Assembly (NCBI RefSeq): GCF_000327065.1
Contig: NC_019936.1
Span: forward strand, 2,311,001-2,375,000
DNA: 64,000 nucleotides
Direction: 5' to 3'
From: Stutzerimonas stutzeri RCH2
Lineage (GTDB): Bacteria; Pseudomonadota; Gammaproteobacteria; Pseudomonadales; Pseudomonadaceae
Numbering within the stretch: position 1 is the first letter of the stretch; every line of letters starts with the position of its first letter. This document shows positions 51,733 through 62,245 of the stretch, in pieces. The notes beneath the pieces are model-generated. The model worked only from the letters and a program-made list of their open reading frames with translations. It was not told the origin of the DNA and searched no databases. Position numbers and translations under genes: made by a program.

Positions 51733-51895
51733 GAGGAGGGCGCACCCCACCCTGAGGGCATGCCTTAAGAAGCCCTCCAGCGTCAAATTAGAGGCCTTGT
51801 GCCTTAAGAATCGAGCCCGAGCGGGCTAGATGCTGCCCTAGGGAGCGCCAACTCCCCAGGGTAGCTACCAATAACGATCTAATAAGGAGATCGAT

Positions 51896-52255
51896 ATGGC
51901 TGCTTCGAATGTTACTCAAGTACAGCGCAATGCTTGCGTTCACGCTTTTGGTTCCTTTGGCCAAAATCAGGTCCAAGCTGAAAAAATATCATGTTGGAAA
52001 GATGGTTCTTTCTCCGCTGACCCGTTCGTTTTCCTAGGGCGTCGTATTCGAGTCGGCGAACAGCTTCAGGCATGCTATGACGATGAGCGCGGCTTGGTTG
52101 AAGAGTCGTATGTGTACGAGGCGAAGGTTGTCGCGGTCCACATAGGCTCGGCTGCTGACGGCATCGAGAGTTCGCTGCTTTTGCGCCCGAACGACGTAAA
52201 TCACGAAAACTACGTTGATATCTCCAGGCTCACAGTTCTGGAGGTGCTTGAGTGA
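51896..52255 (+). CDS. 119-aa satellite protein, unit 2
   Basis: Identical to 49944-50303. Confidence 0.7.
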   Translation: MAASNVTQVQRNACVHAFGSFGQNQVQAEKISCWKDGSFSADPFVFLGRRIRVGEQLQACYDDERGLVEESYVYEAKVVAVHIGSAADGIESSLLLRPNDVNHENYVDISRLTVLEVLE

Positions 52256-52536
52256 AACCCTTAATGCTCGGAACCTTGTCCAGAGTACCAGCAGCACGTC
52301 TGCTGCAACTGGGCGAGTGCCCGCAGCCCATCAGCATGGGTTTCGAATTCCAATGCGAGGTTGACGGTGATTTGGTCACGCCCTGGTCTGGTCCGATCAA
52401 CCAGAACATGACGGGCTATGTTCTTGGAGGGGCAACCCAATCCGTTGACGCTGGCAAGCAAGCGGTAGGACTTGGCGGCGAGCGTAGCGCTGCCGTCGAA
52501 GGACGCACCGCGCAGCCATCCGTTAATCCGATCTGA
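52252..52536 (+). CDS. Chimeric frame ending in the Zot C-terminus, satellite 2
   Basis: Identical to 50300-50584. Confidence 0.5.
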   Translation: MKPLMLGTLSRVPAARLLQLGECPQPISMGFEFQCEVDGDLVTPWSGPINQNMTGYVLGGATQSVDAGKQAVGLGGERSAAVEGRTAQPSVNPI

Positions 52537-52573
52537 TGCATACGACTCTTCATCGCACACGTTCTGATTGGGC

Positions 52574-52604
52574 GCTTCGCATAATGGATGGCCTTATGTT
52601 GAGC
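52574..52604 (+). other. Internal att junction, satellite 2/satellite 3
   Basis: Same 31-bp arrangement as at 42238-42268. Confidence 0.85.
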
Positions 52605-52656
52605 GGTGTCCGGACAATGCCTCTGGCTCCGGGCGCCGGTTAACATAGGGCCGATT

Positions 52657-52887
52657 ATGCGCTGCGCTATCGATCTCGAATCCCGCCTCATCAAAACCGC
52701 CGAGCTGTATGCGCCGGGCCGCAAGGGTTCCGACGCCGTGACTTGGATTCTCGACGACTACCCACGACTTGTTGCCGAGATCCGTGATCTGAGAAAGCGA
52801 GTCGCCCAGCTCGATGACGAAGGTGCCCAGCTCGATGCAGTCCTTCAGGAGCTGCGTCAGATCGCTGAGCGAATCAATCATCTCTGA
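52657..52887 (+). CDS. 76-aa coiled-coil protein, satellite 3
   Basis: Same translation as at 35889-36119; untouched by the changes in this unit. Confidence 0.6.
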   Translation: MRCAIDLESRLIKTAELYAPGRKGSDAVTWILDDYPRLVAEIRDLRKRVAQLDDEGAQLDAVLQELRQIAERINHL

Positions 52888-53219
52888 CCTGTCCCCCTGG
52901 CCTCGACCTCGCCGCTCGCGGCGATTAGTCGCCTGCACTGCTTCCTGTCGTGCTGCATAGCGCCTGCGACGATACCCCCGAAGGGGCCGCAACCATCGAC
53001 CCACAAAAAAGCCCCCAGCGGCCTGTATGGCCCTCTGGAGGCTTCTCGCGATCTTCGTCCCACCGTCCCCCCACCAGCTCAACCCGCGCCCCGATCTGCC
53101 CAAATGGAACAGCTCCAGGGCTTCTCTCTGCCGCTCTCCCAGGATCATCAGCACCGCTGACGGTTAGGTCACGAAGTTGCAGTGGTTCCGCCGCGCTTTG
53201 GCTTCACCGGCGCAGCCGG

Positions 53220-53261
53220 GTCCACCATCTCTAATGGTGGACTCTTGTCTCATGGCGAGAC
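53220..53261 (+). promoter_or_regulatory. Plus-strand origin, satellite 3
   Basis: Same as 49316-49357. The structured block lies at 52888-53219. Confidence 0.8.
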
Positions 53262-53282
53262 TTTCCTTTGTGGCTTTTCTCG

Positions 53283-53319
53283 CTTCAAACCCTTGCGCAG
53301 CAAGGGCTTGAAGGTTTTT
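53283..53319 (+). terminator. Satellite-specific terminator hairpin, unit 3
   Basis: Same hairpin, but the T-run is five instead of six bases. Confidence 0.8.
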
Positions 53320-53392
53320 CCTTTAAATCCTCGCGCAATCCATTGTGTACGTACAAATGTTTATGTAAATTTGCGCCTAACTCAGCTTGGTG

Positions 53393-53683
53393 ATGCGTAT
53401 GACTGCCGATGACCGTGGCAACTCTTTCCTTCGTGATCTTCGCGCTCAGCTTGGTCGTGATCCAGAAACCGGCCTTACTGCCGATGAATCTACGCGCGAG
53501 CGGGTAAATCAGATTCTTGCGAACTTGGCCGACAACGAAGACGCTCGCGTGAATTTCCGCATCAATTCTGCCGTGAAAGAAGAGTTTGAGCGTCTTTGCC
53601 AGCAGCGAAGCTCAACCCTTAGCCGCGAGCTTCGACGCTTCATGATTCAAGCGATCAGCCGTCAGCGCTTCTGGCAGCAATAG
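53393..53683 (+). CDS. Ribbon-helix-helix-like satellite protein, unit 3
   Basis: Identical protein to 49490-49780. Confidence 0.65.
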   Translation: MRMTADDRGNSFLRDLRAQLGRDPETGLTADESTRERVNQILANLADNEDARVNFRINSAVKEEFERLCQQRSSTLSRELRRFMIQAISRQRFWQQ

Positions 53684-53846
53684 GAGGAGGGCGCACCCCA
53701 CCCTGAGGGCATGCCTTAAGAAGCCCTCCAGCGTCAAATTAGAGGCCTTGTGCCTTAAGAATCGAGCCCGAGCGGGCTAGATGCTGCCCTAGGGAGCGCC
53801 AACTCCCCAGGGTAGCTACCAATAACGATCTAATAAGGAGATCGAT

Positions 53847-54204
53847 ATGGCTGCTTCGAATGTTACTCAAGTACAGCGCAATGCTTGCGTTCACGCTTTT
53901 GGTTCCTTTGGCCAAAATCAGGTCCAAGCTGAAAAAATATCATGTTGGAAAGATGGTTCTTTCTCCGCTGACCCGTTCGTTTTCCTAGGGCGTCGTATTC
54001 GAGTCGGCGAACGGCTTCAGGCATGCTATGACGATGAGCGCGGCTTGGTTGAAGAGTCGTATGTGTACGAGGCGAAGGTTGTCGCGGTCCACATAGGCTC
54101 GGCTGCTGACGGCATCGAGAGTTCGCTGCTTTGCGCCCGAACGACGTAAATCACGAAACTACGTTGATATCTCCAGGCTCACAGTTCTGGAGGTGCTTGA
54201 GTGA
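53847..54204 (+). pseudogene. 119-aa satellite gene, frameshifted in unit 3
   Basis: One missing T near 54130 shifts the frame after residue 95 and ends the protein at 54149 (100 aa, tail CARTT). A second missing base near 54157 comes too late to rescue it. It also carries Gln to Arg at residue 56 (GERLQACY). The upstream ribosome site is intact. Either a true decaying copy or base-calling error in the last repeat. Confidence 0.7.
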
Positions 54205-54485
54205 AACCCTTAATGCTCGGAACCTTGTCCAGAGTACCAGCAGCACGTCTGCTGCAACTGGGCGAGTGCCCGCAGCCCATCAGCATGGGTTTCGAATTCC
54301 AATGCGAGGTTGACGGTGATTTGGTCACGCCCTGGTCTGGTCCGATCAACCAGAACATGACGGGCTATGTTCTTGGAGGGGCAACCCAATCCGTTGACGC
54401 TGGCAAGCAAGCGGTAGGACTTGGCGGCGAGCGTAGCGCTGCCGTCGAAGGACGCACCGCGCAGCCATCCGTTAATCCGATCTGA
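54201..54485 (+). CDS. Chimeric frame ending in the Zot C-terminus, satellite 3
   Basis: Same frame as 50300-50584, but no longer translationally coupled, because the upstream gene stops 52 bases earlier. Confidence 0.4.
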   Translation: MKPLMLGTLSRVPAARLLQLGECPQPISMGFEFQCEVDGDLVTPWSGPINQNMTGYVLGGATQSVDAGKQAVGLGGERSAAVEGRTAQPSVNPI

Positions 54486-54522
54486 TGCATACGACTCTTC
54501 ATCGCACACGTTCTGATTGGGC

Positions 54523-54550
54523 GCTTCGCATAATCTATATTATGTTAAAT
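54523..54550 (+). other. dif: Chromosome dimer resolution site dif (right array junction)
   Basis: XerC arm GCTTCGCATAA (from phage), centre TCTATA, XerD arm TTATGTTAAAT (chromosomal). The right arm equals the E. coli dif XerD arm, and the centre differs from TGTATA by one base. Replacing the first bases with those left of 35806 restores the pre-insertion site with XerC arm ATTTCGCATAA. The site remains complete, so chromosome dimer resolution should still work. It marks the terminus region. Confidence 0.93.
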
Positions 54551-54744
54551 TGCATATGGGATTGATTCGGCCTATCCATCAATTTCACCCGCTTCACGTC
54601 CTTGCGAAGCGAATGCCACAACCATCCCTCTCCCCGTTGCACCTCGTACTTCTTCAGAAAAAAGCCGCTAACTGCAGACTTGAGACTCCTGCTCAAATTT
54701 GCCTCCGCGACGGCAGGCATCACATGCCGGATGGGTCATTCGAA

Positions 54745-54996
54745 CTAGCTTTTCAATAGCCGTTGCTTCAGATAGTCGACCAGTGCATCCAGACTGACCA
54801 GCAGCTGGTAGTCCGCTTCTGGAATGTTCACTCCCAGGCGCTGATGCAAGGCGGCTAGGTAGCGCAGCCAGTCCATCGAGTCGAGATCGACTTCGTCGCG
54901 CAATGGGCGATCGTGCCGCAAGTCGTCTACCTGGACTTCCGGTGCGATGCGTTGCAGTGCGTCGAGGGTTACGCGGCGGATTTCCGCTTCGTCCAT
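54745..54996 (-). CDS. Acyl carrier protein
   Basis: 83 aa, acidic and helical, with the phosphopantetheine serine in VDLDSMDWLRYLAAL (Ser at about residue 40). Start: GGAG upstream of ATG at 54996. It is the last gene of the operon that starts with the acetyl-CoA-synthetase-like gene. A dedicated carrier beside a 2-oxoacid dehydrogenase suggests that an acyl group is handed to the carrier, which is inference. The 194 bp between this gene and dif show no firm gene. Confidence 0.85.
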   Translation of the reverse strand: MDEAEIRRVTLDALQRIAPEVQVDDLRHDRPLRDEVDLDSMDWLRYLAALHQRLGVNIPEADYQLLVSLDALVDYLKQRLLKS

Positions 54997-55005
54997 GTCG
55001 TCTCC

Positions 55006-56154
55006 TTAGAGTTGCTCGGGGTTTTGCAGCAGGCGGCGAACTTCCGCGAGAAAACGTGCGCCGTAATGGCCGTCGCTGGCGCGGTGATCGGCGGCCAGGC
55101 TTAGCACCACGCTCGGCATCACGCAGAGCGCACCGGCCTCGACCCAGGGCCGCTCGACGATGCGCCCGACTCCTACCAACGCCACCTGCGGCGGATAGAT
55201 CACGCCGAACACGCTGTCCACGCCCTGCTCGCCCAGTTGGGTGACCGTCAGCGTGGCGTCGCTCAGCTCTGAACTGCGTAGCGATCCGGCACGGGCACGC
55301 TGGACCAGATCGCCGAGCGCCTGCATCAGCTGCGGCAATGGCTGACCGGCGACATCGTGCAGCGCCGGTGCGATCAGGCCGCCCTGGCGCAACGAGATGG
55401 CGGTGCCCAAGTGGATGCCTTCGCCCGGCTGGAACGCGCCGTCGCGCCAGTAGCCGTTCAGCTGCGGATAGTCGCGCAACGCCAGCGCCACGGCCTTGAG
55501 CAGCAGTACGCTGACCAGCAGCCGCTCTTCGGGAATGCGCTCAGCGTTGTAGGCCTGCAACCAGCGCGCCGCGGCGCCGAAGGCGACCGTTTCGCTCAGG
55601 TAGTAATGGGGAATCTCGCGCTTGGAGCGACTCATGGCGGCGGCGATGGCCTGGCGCATGGCGGCATTGCGATCCGCTGGCGCGGCCTTCGCGGCGGCGG
55701 CTTCGACATCCTGCAGGGTGACGCTGCCGTGCGGGCCGCTGCCGCTGAGGGTCGCCGGGTCGATACCCAGTTCGGCAGCGCGCCTGCGTGCCACCGGAGA
55801 GATGCGTGCGCGGCTGGTGTCGGCCGGCGGCGCGACCGCTGTCACCGGCGGTTGCTCTGCGGCTACCGCAACGGGAACAGGCGCGGGAGATTGCGCCAGC
55901 GCGGCCTCGCGGGCTTCGCCGGGTTCCAGCAGCCTGGCCAGCGGCGTGCCGACCGGAATCTTGCTGCCCGGTTCGACCAGCAGCTCGAGCACTTCACCGC
56001 TGTGCCAGCACTCGACATCTACCGCGGCCTTGGCGGTATCCACCACGGCGATCACCTCGCCGCGCTCGATGCGCTCGCCGGGCTTGACCTTCCACTGCAG
56101 CAGTGTGCCTTCGTCCATGTCCGCGCCCAGCGACGGCAGTTTGAAAACAATCAT
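55006..56154 (-). CDS. Dihydrolipoamide acyltransferase (E2 of a 2-oxoacid dehydrogenase)
   Basis: 382 aa from ATG at 56154 (GAGGTG upstream). The frame is open further up, but that part overlaps the E1-beta gene and is not protein-like. Lipoyl domain residues 1-78 with the lipoyl lysine in VVDTAKAAVDVECW, an Ala/Pro linker, a peripheral-subunit-binding domain (ISPVARRRAAELGIDPATLS, about 115-150) and a catalytic domain ending with LAADHRASDGHYGARFL, which carries the His and Asp of the HxxxDG site. It transfers the acyl group to CoA. No E3 gene is nearby. Confidence 0.88.
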   Translation of the reverse strand: MIVFKLPSLGADMDEGTLLQWKVKPGERIERGEVIAVVDTAKAAVDVECWHSGEVLELLVEPGSKIPVGTPLARLLEPGEAREAALAQSPAPVPVAVAAEQPPVTAVAPPADTSRARISPVARRRAAELGIDPATLSGSGPHGSVTLQDVEAAAAKAAPADRNAAMRQAIAAAMSRSKREIPHYYLSETVAFGAAARWLQAYNAERIPEERLLVSVLLLKAVALALRDYPQLNGYWRDGAFQPGEGIHLGTAISLRQGGLIAPALHDVAGQPLPQLMQALGDLVQRARAGSLRSSELSDATLTVTQLGEQGVDSVFGVIYPPQVALVGVGRIVERPWVEAGALCVMPSVVLSLAADHRASDGHYGARFLAEVRRLLQNPEQL

Positions 56155-56167
56155 GCGCACCTCATGA

Positions 56168-57142
56168 CTAGCACAGCAGCTGGCGGGCCGCCGCGATGAT
56201 GGTCGGGACCTGCGGCAGCGCCGCCTCCTCCAGGTGCCTGGCGTAGGGAATCGGCACCTCGGCGCTGCATACCCGCGCTGGCGGTGCGTCGAGCTCGAAG
56301 AAGCCCTGTTCGATGATGCGGGTGATGATTTCCGCCGACAGGCTGCCGCTGCGCCAGCCTTCGTCGACCACCAGGGCACGCCGCGTCTTGCGTACCGAAT
56401 CGAGGATGGTCACCTCGTCCAGCGGACGCAGCACGCGCAGGTCGATGACTTCCGCAGCGATGCCCTCCTCGGCCAGCTGGTCGGCGGCCTGCAGTGCCTT
56501 GTGCAGCGTGCCGCCATAGGCGATCAGGCTCAGGTCGCTGCCCGGCCGGCGCACCCGGGCCGAGCGGATGTCCACCGCCATCGAGGGCGGCAGCTCGTCC
56601 TCCAGGTTGTAGAGCTGAGCGTGCTCGAAGATGAGCACCGGGTCCGGATCCTGCAGCGCCGGCCAGAGCATGCCGCGGGCATCCTCGACGGTGGCCGGTG
56701 CGAGCACCTTCAGGCCAGGCACATGGGCAAACCAGCCTTCCAGGCTGTGCGAATGCTGCGCCGCCAGCTGGCGCCCGGCGCCGGTGGCCATGCGCAGCAC
56801 CAGCGGCACGGAAAACTGCCCGCCGGACATGTGCCGCAGCGTCGCGGCGGTATTGATCAGCGGGTCGAGGGCCAGCAGCGCGAAATTCACCGTCATGACC
56901 TCGACGATCGGCCGCATGCCGCCCAGCGCGGCACCGATGCCGGCACCGACGAACGCCAGCTCGGACAGCGGCGTGTCGCGGATGCGCGCCTCGCCGAATT
57001 CCTCGAGCAAGCCCTTGGAAACCGCATAGGTGCCGCCGTAGCGACCGACATCTTCGCCCATCAGGAAAGCCCTTTCGTCACGCTGCAGAGCCTCGCGCAA
57101 CGCTTCGCGCAGGGCTTCGCGGTAACTGATCCGGTTGTTCAT
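56168..57142 (-). CDS. 2-oxoacid dehydrogenase E1 beta subunit
   Basis: 324 aa from ATG at 57142; longer in-frame extension overlaps E1-alpha and is rejected. Marks: [60 protein letters not shown] and PVPLVLR-type segment [13 protein letters not shown]. Pyruvate/acetoin/branched-chain E1-beta family. Works with E1-alpha to decarboxylate a 2-oxoacid using thiamine diphosphate. It overlaps E1-alpha by 4 bp and is 13 bp from E2. Confidence 0.88.
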   Translation of the reverse strand: MNNRISYREALREALREALQRDERAFLMGEDVGRYGGTYAVSKGLLEEFGEARIRDTPLSELAFVGAGIGAALGGMRPIVEVMTVNFALLALDPLINTAATLRHMSGGQFSVPLVLRMATGAGRQLAAQHSHSLEGWFAHVPGLKVLAPATVEDARGMLWPALQDPDPVLIFEHAQLYNLEDELPPSMAVDIRSARVRRPGSDLSLIAYGGTLHKALQAADQLAEEGIAAEVIDLRVLRPLDEVTILDSVRKTRRALVVDEGWRSGSLSAEIITRIIEQGFFELDAPPARVCSAEVPIPYARHLEEAALPQVPTIIAAARQLLC

Positions 57143-58130
57143 GGCTGCACCTGCGGCGTGTAGACATCGTTGCAAAGCTGTTCGACGGGTTCCAGCGTGC
57201 CGGCTTCGGCGTAGGCCACGGCGTCCTCCACCTCCTCGCGCACCGCGGCCTCGATGGCCAGCAGGCCCGCCGCGTCCAGCAGCCCCTGGGCCTGGAGCCG
57301 CACGCTGTAGCTGTGGATCGGGTCGCGCTGTTTCCACAGCTCCACTTCCGCCTTGTCGCGATACAGCTCCGGATCGAACATCGAATGGGCGCGGAAGCGG
57401 TAGGTCTGCAGTTCCAGGAAGTACGGCCCCTGGCCGCTGCGCACATGCTCCACCGCCGCACGGGTAGCGTCGTGCACGGCGACCACGTCCATGCCGTCGA
57501 CCGCACGGGCCGCCACCCGGTAGGCCGCAGCCTTGGCGCACAGGTCGGTCTGCGATTGCGAACGGGCCAGCGCGGTGCCCATCGCGTAGAGGTTGTTCTC
57601 GCAGCAGAACAGCACCGGCAGCTGCCAGAGCGCCGCCAGGTTCATCGACTCGTGGAAGGCACCCTCGGCCATCGCCCCCTCGCCGAAGAAGCAGGCGCTG
57701 ACCCGCGTGCCCTGCCGCATCTGCTCGGCCAGTGCCAGGCCGACCGCCAGTGGCAGCCCACCGCCGACGATGGCATTGCCACCGAAGAAGCGTGTGCCGG
57801 CATCGAACAGGTGCATGGAGCCGCCCCGCCCGCCCGAACAGCCCTGCTGACGCCCGTACATCTCGGCCATGATCGCCCGCATCGACACACCCTGGATCAG
57901 CGCGTGGCCATGCTCGCGATAGGTGGCGACGATCGCATCATCGGCGGCCAGCGCATGCAGCGCCCCTACAGCCACCGCCTCTTCGCCGATGTAGAGGTGC
58001 AGGAAACCGCGAATCTTGCCCTCGCCGTACAGCTCGGCGGCGCGTTCTTCCATGATGCGCACGCGCAGCATGTCGCGCAGCAGATTCAGCGCCAGCTCGG
58101 GCGGGTAGCTCAGGGTGGCCTGCGTGTTCA

Positions 58131-58131
<1 letters not shown>
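57139..58131 (-). CDS. 2-oxoacid dehydrogenase E1 alpha subunit
   Basis: 330 aa. Thiamine diphosphate motif: [20 protein letters not shown] then [10 protein letters not shown] (G-x-G ... N-N, residues about 150-185). [16 protein letters not shown] and [13 protein letters not shown] are typical of pyruvate or acetoin dehydrogenase E1-alpha, and [15 protein letters not shown] carries the phospholoop-type segment. Substrate could be pyruvate, acetoin or a branched 2-oxoacid. Its ATG overlaps the ligase stop (TGATG), so the genes are coupled. Confidence 0.88.
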
Positions 58132-59888
<1,757 letters not shown>

Positions 59889-59990
59889 AGCCATTCCCCG
59901 GAACCAAGAGAGGAAGCTGCCGTGCGCAGACAACTCAATGAAGCGCCACCGCAACTGTTCAGAAGGCTAGAACCGAATCGAGAAATTGGC

Positions 59991-60004
59991 TTGATCGCGA
60001 TCAA
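59991..60004. promoter_or_regulatory. ANR/FNR/DNR-type binding box
   Basis: TTGATCGCGATCAA is a perfect match to the TTGAT-N4-ATCAA consensus. It lies 103 bp upstream of the ligase start on the minus strand and 130 bp upstream of the phosphotransferase gene on the plus strand. A weak -10 (TTCTAG) at suitable spacing is seen only leftward, so the ligase/E1/E2/ACP operon is the likelier target. Confidence 0.85.
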
Positions 60005-60133
60005 TGCTGCGAGATGCGACGGCGATGCGGCGAGCAGTCGGACAGAGCGCAGCTAGACTGGCAGACAGCAATTCCTTCGACGCGTCGATTTCGCCTCGAA
60101 AGGTTACCTTGGCGAACAACCGTGAGGGGACGG

Positions 60134-61200
60134 ATGAGCGCTCAGCAGGAGGTCATCGAATTCCTTTCTCGCGCCGAAAGTTACGGCTGCCCGGGCGGTA
60201 TGGTCGAGCGTGTCGAGACACATGGCTCGCTAATTTTTCTGTGCGGCCAGCGCGTCTACAAGCTCAAACGGCAGATTGCCTATGCATCGCTAGATTTCCT
60301 GACGCTGGAAAAACGCGAGCGGGCCTGCCATGCAGAGCTGCGGCTGAATCGACGCACTGCACCTGAGCTCTATCTCGAGGTGCGCTCGATCACCCGGGAT
60401 CGCAACGGCGTGTTGGCATTTGACGCGGACGGCAATGTACTGGATTGGGTCGTGGTGATGGGGCGGTTTCCGCAGTCCGCGCTGTTCGAACGCATGGCCC
60501 TGGCCGGCAGGCTGACGCCATCGCTGGTGCAAACCTTGGGTGTCGAGGTCGCTCGTTTCCATGCCGGTGCCGAGAGCACGCCGGACTTTGGCGGCAGCGC
60601 CGGCATACGCCGATCCATCGAGACCAATCATCAGGAGCTGTGCCGCCAGCGCGCATTGCTCGATGACGATGCGGTGCAGGCACTCTACCGGGAGCAGTTG
60701 GCCTTGCTCGATCAGCTCTCGGCAGAGCTGGACCGGCGGCGTCGCGATGGGTGCGTGCGGCGCTGTCATGGCGATATGCGCCTGGCGAATATCTGCCTGC
60801 TCGAAGGGCGGCCTACCCTGTTCGACGGCATCGAGTTCAGCGACGAGATCGCCTGTATCGACGTTCTGCACGATCTCGCCTCGTGTTGATGGACCTGCAG
60901 CATCATCAGCTGGGCCACCTGGCGCCAATCGTGCTGCGCGCCTATCTGGACGAGAGCGGCGAGGCGGAGGATTGTCTTCCCCTGCCGTTGTTCCTGTCGG
61001 TTCGCGCAGCGACTCGCTGCTTCACTCTGGCCAGCAGCTCCCAGCGCCAGAGCACACCCGAAGCCGCTCAGGCCAAGGCCGCGCAAGCCCGCAGCCTGCT
61101 GCAGCAGGCGCACATCTATCTGCTCGATCACCAGGCGCTGGGGCTGGGCTACCCGCAGCTTGCACCCTTCCCTCTACGCCCGACCAGGAGCCAGCCATGA
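60134..61200 (+). pseudogene. Aminoglycoside-phosphotransferase-fold protein, frameshifted
   Basis: Starts at ATG 60134 (GAGGGG upstream). Frame one gives 251 aa with VYKLKRQIAYASLDFLTLEK (ATP-site Lys), VRRCHGDMRLANICLLEGRP (catalytic HGD...N) and LFDGIEFSDEIACIDVLHDL (metal Asp), then stops at 60889 with LASC. The next frame continues the fold as LMDLQHHQLGHLAPIVLRAY to 61200, overlapping the next gene by ATGA. A one-base loss near 60880-60885 therefore splits one gene of about 355 codons. It may be a true mutation or a base-call error. Relatives often carry an extra C-terminal kinase domain, which is absent here. Confidence 0.75.
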
Positions 61201-62150
61201 GCAACCACCCTCCCCTGTTGTTCGCGCTACAAGGCACACAGGAGTACGCCGCCCGCGTCGCTCGGCACATGGGGCTCGAGCTCGCTGAAATCGAAGAACG
61301 TGCGTTCGAGGACGGCGAGCACAAAAGCCGCGCTCTGACTCCAGTGGAGGGCCGCAAGGTGGCCGTCTTCCATGCGCTGTACGGTGATGACGAGCGCAGC
61401 GTGAACGACAAACTTTGCCGCCTGCTGTTCTTCTGCGGCGCGCTCAAGGATGCGGGCGCCCGCCACGTCCAGGTGGTCGCGCCCTACCTCTGCTACGCGC
61501 GCAAGGAGCGTCGCACCCAGTTTCAGGACCCGATCATCACCCGCTATGTCGCGGCACTGTTCGAAGCCTGCCGGGTGGACCGACTGACTACGCTCGAAGT
61601 GCACAACCTCGCTGCGTTCGACAACGCGTTTCGCATCCCGACCCGACATATCGAAAGCGCTGAGCTGTTCGCCGCGCATTTCGCGCAGCTGTCCGCCGAT
61701 GCCGAGCTGGTGGCAGTGTCGCCTGACGCCGGCGGCGCGAAGCGCGCGGAATCCTTTCGTCGGGCTCTGCAGCAGCATACCGGGCGCTCGGTTGGCAGTG
61801 CGTACATGGAAAAGTACCGCAGCAACGACATCGTGACCGGGACGATGCTGGTGGGAGACGTACGCGATCGGATCGCGATCATCGTCGATGACCTGATCAG
61901 CACCGGCGGCACGTTGCTGCGGGCCGGTGAGGCCTGCCGCAAGGCCGGCGCCCGTCAGGTGCATGCGGCCGCGGCACACGGCCTGTTCACCGGCGGCCCG
62001 GAGCTGCTGGAAAGTCCGGTGTTCGACCAGTTGGTGATCACCGATACGGTGCCGCCATTCCGGCTCGACCCTGATCTGGCTGGCCGACGTCTGACGGTTC
62101 TCGACTCGAGCGCCATGCTTGCGGCCGCTCTCGCTGCCGAGTATCGCTAG
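61197..62150 (+). CDS. Ribose-phosphate pyrophosphokinase paralogue
   Basis: 317 aa with AGGAG upstream of ATG 61197. PRPP-synthetase features: FEDGEHKSRALTPVEGRKVA (N-terminal), PYLCYARKERRTQFQDPIIT (ATP-site region, compare the usual R-Q-D-R stretch), VSPDAGGAKRAESF, and the PRPP loop IAIIVDDLISTGGTLLRAGE. It would make PRPP from ribose 5-phosphate and ATP. It diverges from the housekeeping Prs and is linked to the phosphotransferase gene by 4-bp overlap, so it is probably a second, specialised enzyme. Confidence 0.85.
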   Translation: MSNHPPLLFALQGTQEYAARVARHMGLELAEIEERAFEDGEHKSRALTPVEGRKVAVFHALYGDDERSVNDKLCRLLFFCGALKDAGARHVQVVAPYLCYARKERRTQFQDPIITRYVAALFEACRVDRLTTLEVHNLAAFDNAFRIPTRHIESAELFAAHFAQLSADAELVAVSPDAGGAKRAESFRRALQQHTGRSVGSAYMEKYRSNDIVTGTMLVGDVRDRIAIIVDDLISTGGTLLRAGEACRKAGARQVHAAAAHGLFTGGPELLESPVFDQLVITDTVPPFRLDPDLAGRRLTVLDSSAMLAAALAAEYR

Positions 62151-62159
62151 GGCTTCGTC

Positions 62160-62191
62160 GCCGGCACGGTCGCGCCGGCTCGCGTTTTCTT
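62160..62191 (+). terminator. Probable terminator after the PRPP-synthetase paralogue
   Basis: GCCGGC (62160-62165) and GCCGGC (62174-62179) pair around ACGGTCGC; TCGCGTTTTCTT follows. Moderate stem and interrupted T-run. Confidence 0.6.
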
Positions 62192-62245
62192 GGCTACAGT
62201 CATGCCAAAGACCTAGAAAAAAGCCAGCACGATCAGGAGCCTCTC

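Larger units (their letters stand above)
50633..52584 (+). mobile_element. Inovirus satellite, unit 2 (1,952 bp)
   Basis: All landmarks recur exactly 1,952 bp after those of unit 1 with the same translations; I see no difference from unit 1. Confidence 0.85.
52585..54533 (+). mobile_element. Inovirus satellite, unit 3 (1,949 bp, slightly diverged)
   Basis: As units 1 and 2 but three bases shorter. It lacks one T in the terminator T-run (near 53315-53319), one T near 54130 and one A near 54157, and has A to G at 54013. All three losses are in homopolymers, which is typical of either sequencing error or slippage decay. Confidence 0.85.

Noticed and set aside
35738..54533. Retron or reverse-transcriptase element
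   Set aside because: No reverse-transcriptase motif (such as YxDD in a polymerase context) in any frame of the array; the gene content is that of an inovirus.
35806..54550. CRISPR array or insertion sequence as explanation for the repeats
   Set aside because: Units are kilobases long with phage genes, separated by dif-like sites; there is no transposase, terminal inverted repeat, or short repeat-spacer pattern.
54535..54720. 61-codon minus-strand frame between dif and the acyl carrier gene
   Set aside because: Its stop codon lies inside dif, there is no ribosome site, and I recognise no family. Kept only as a weak possibility.
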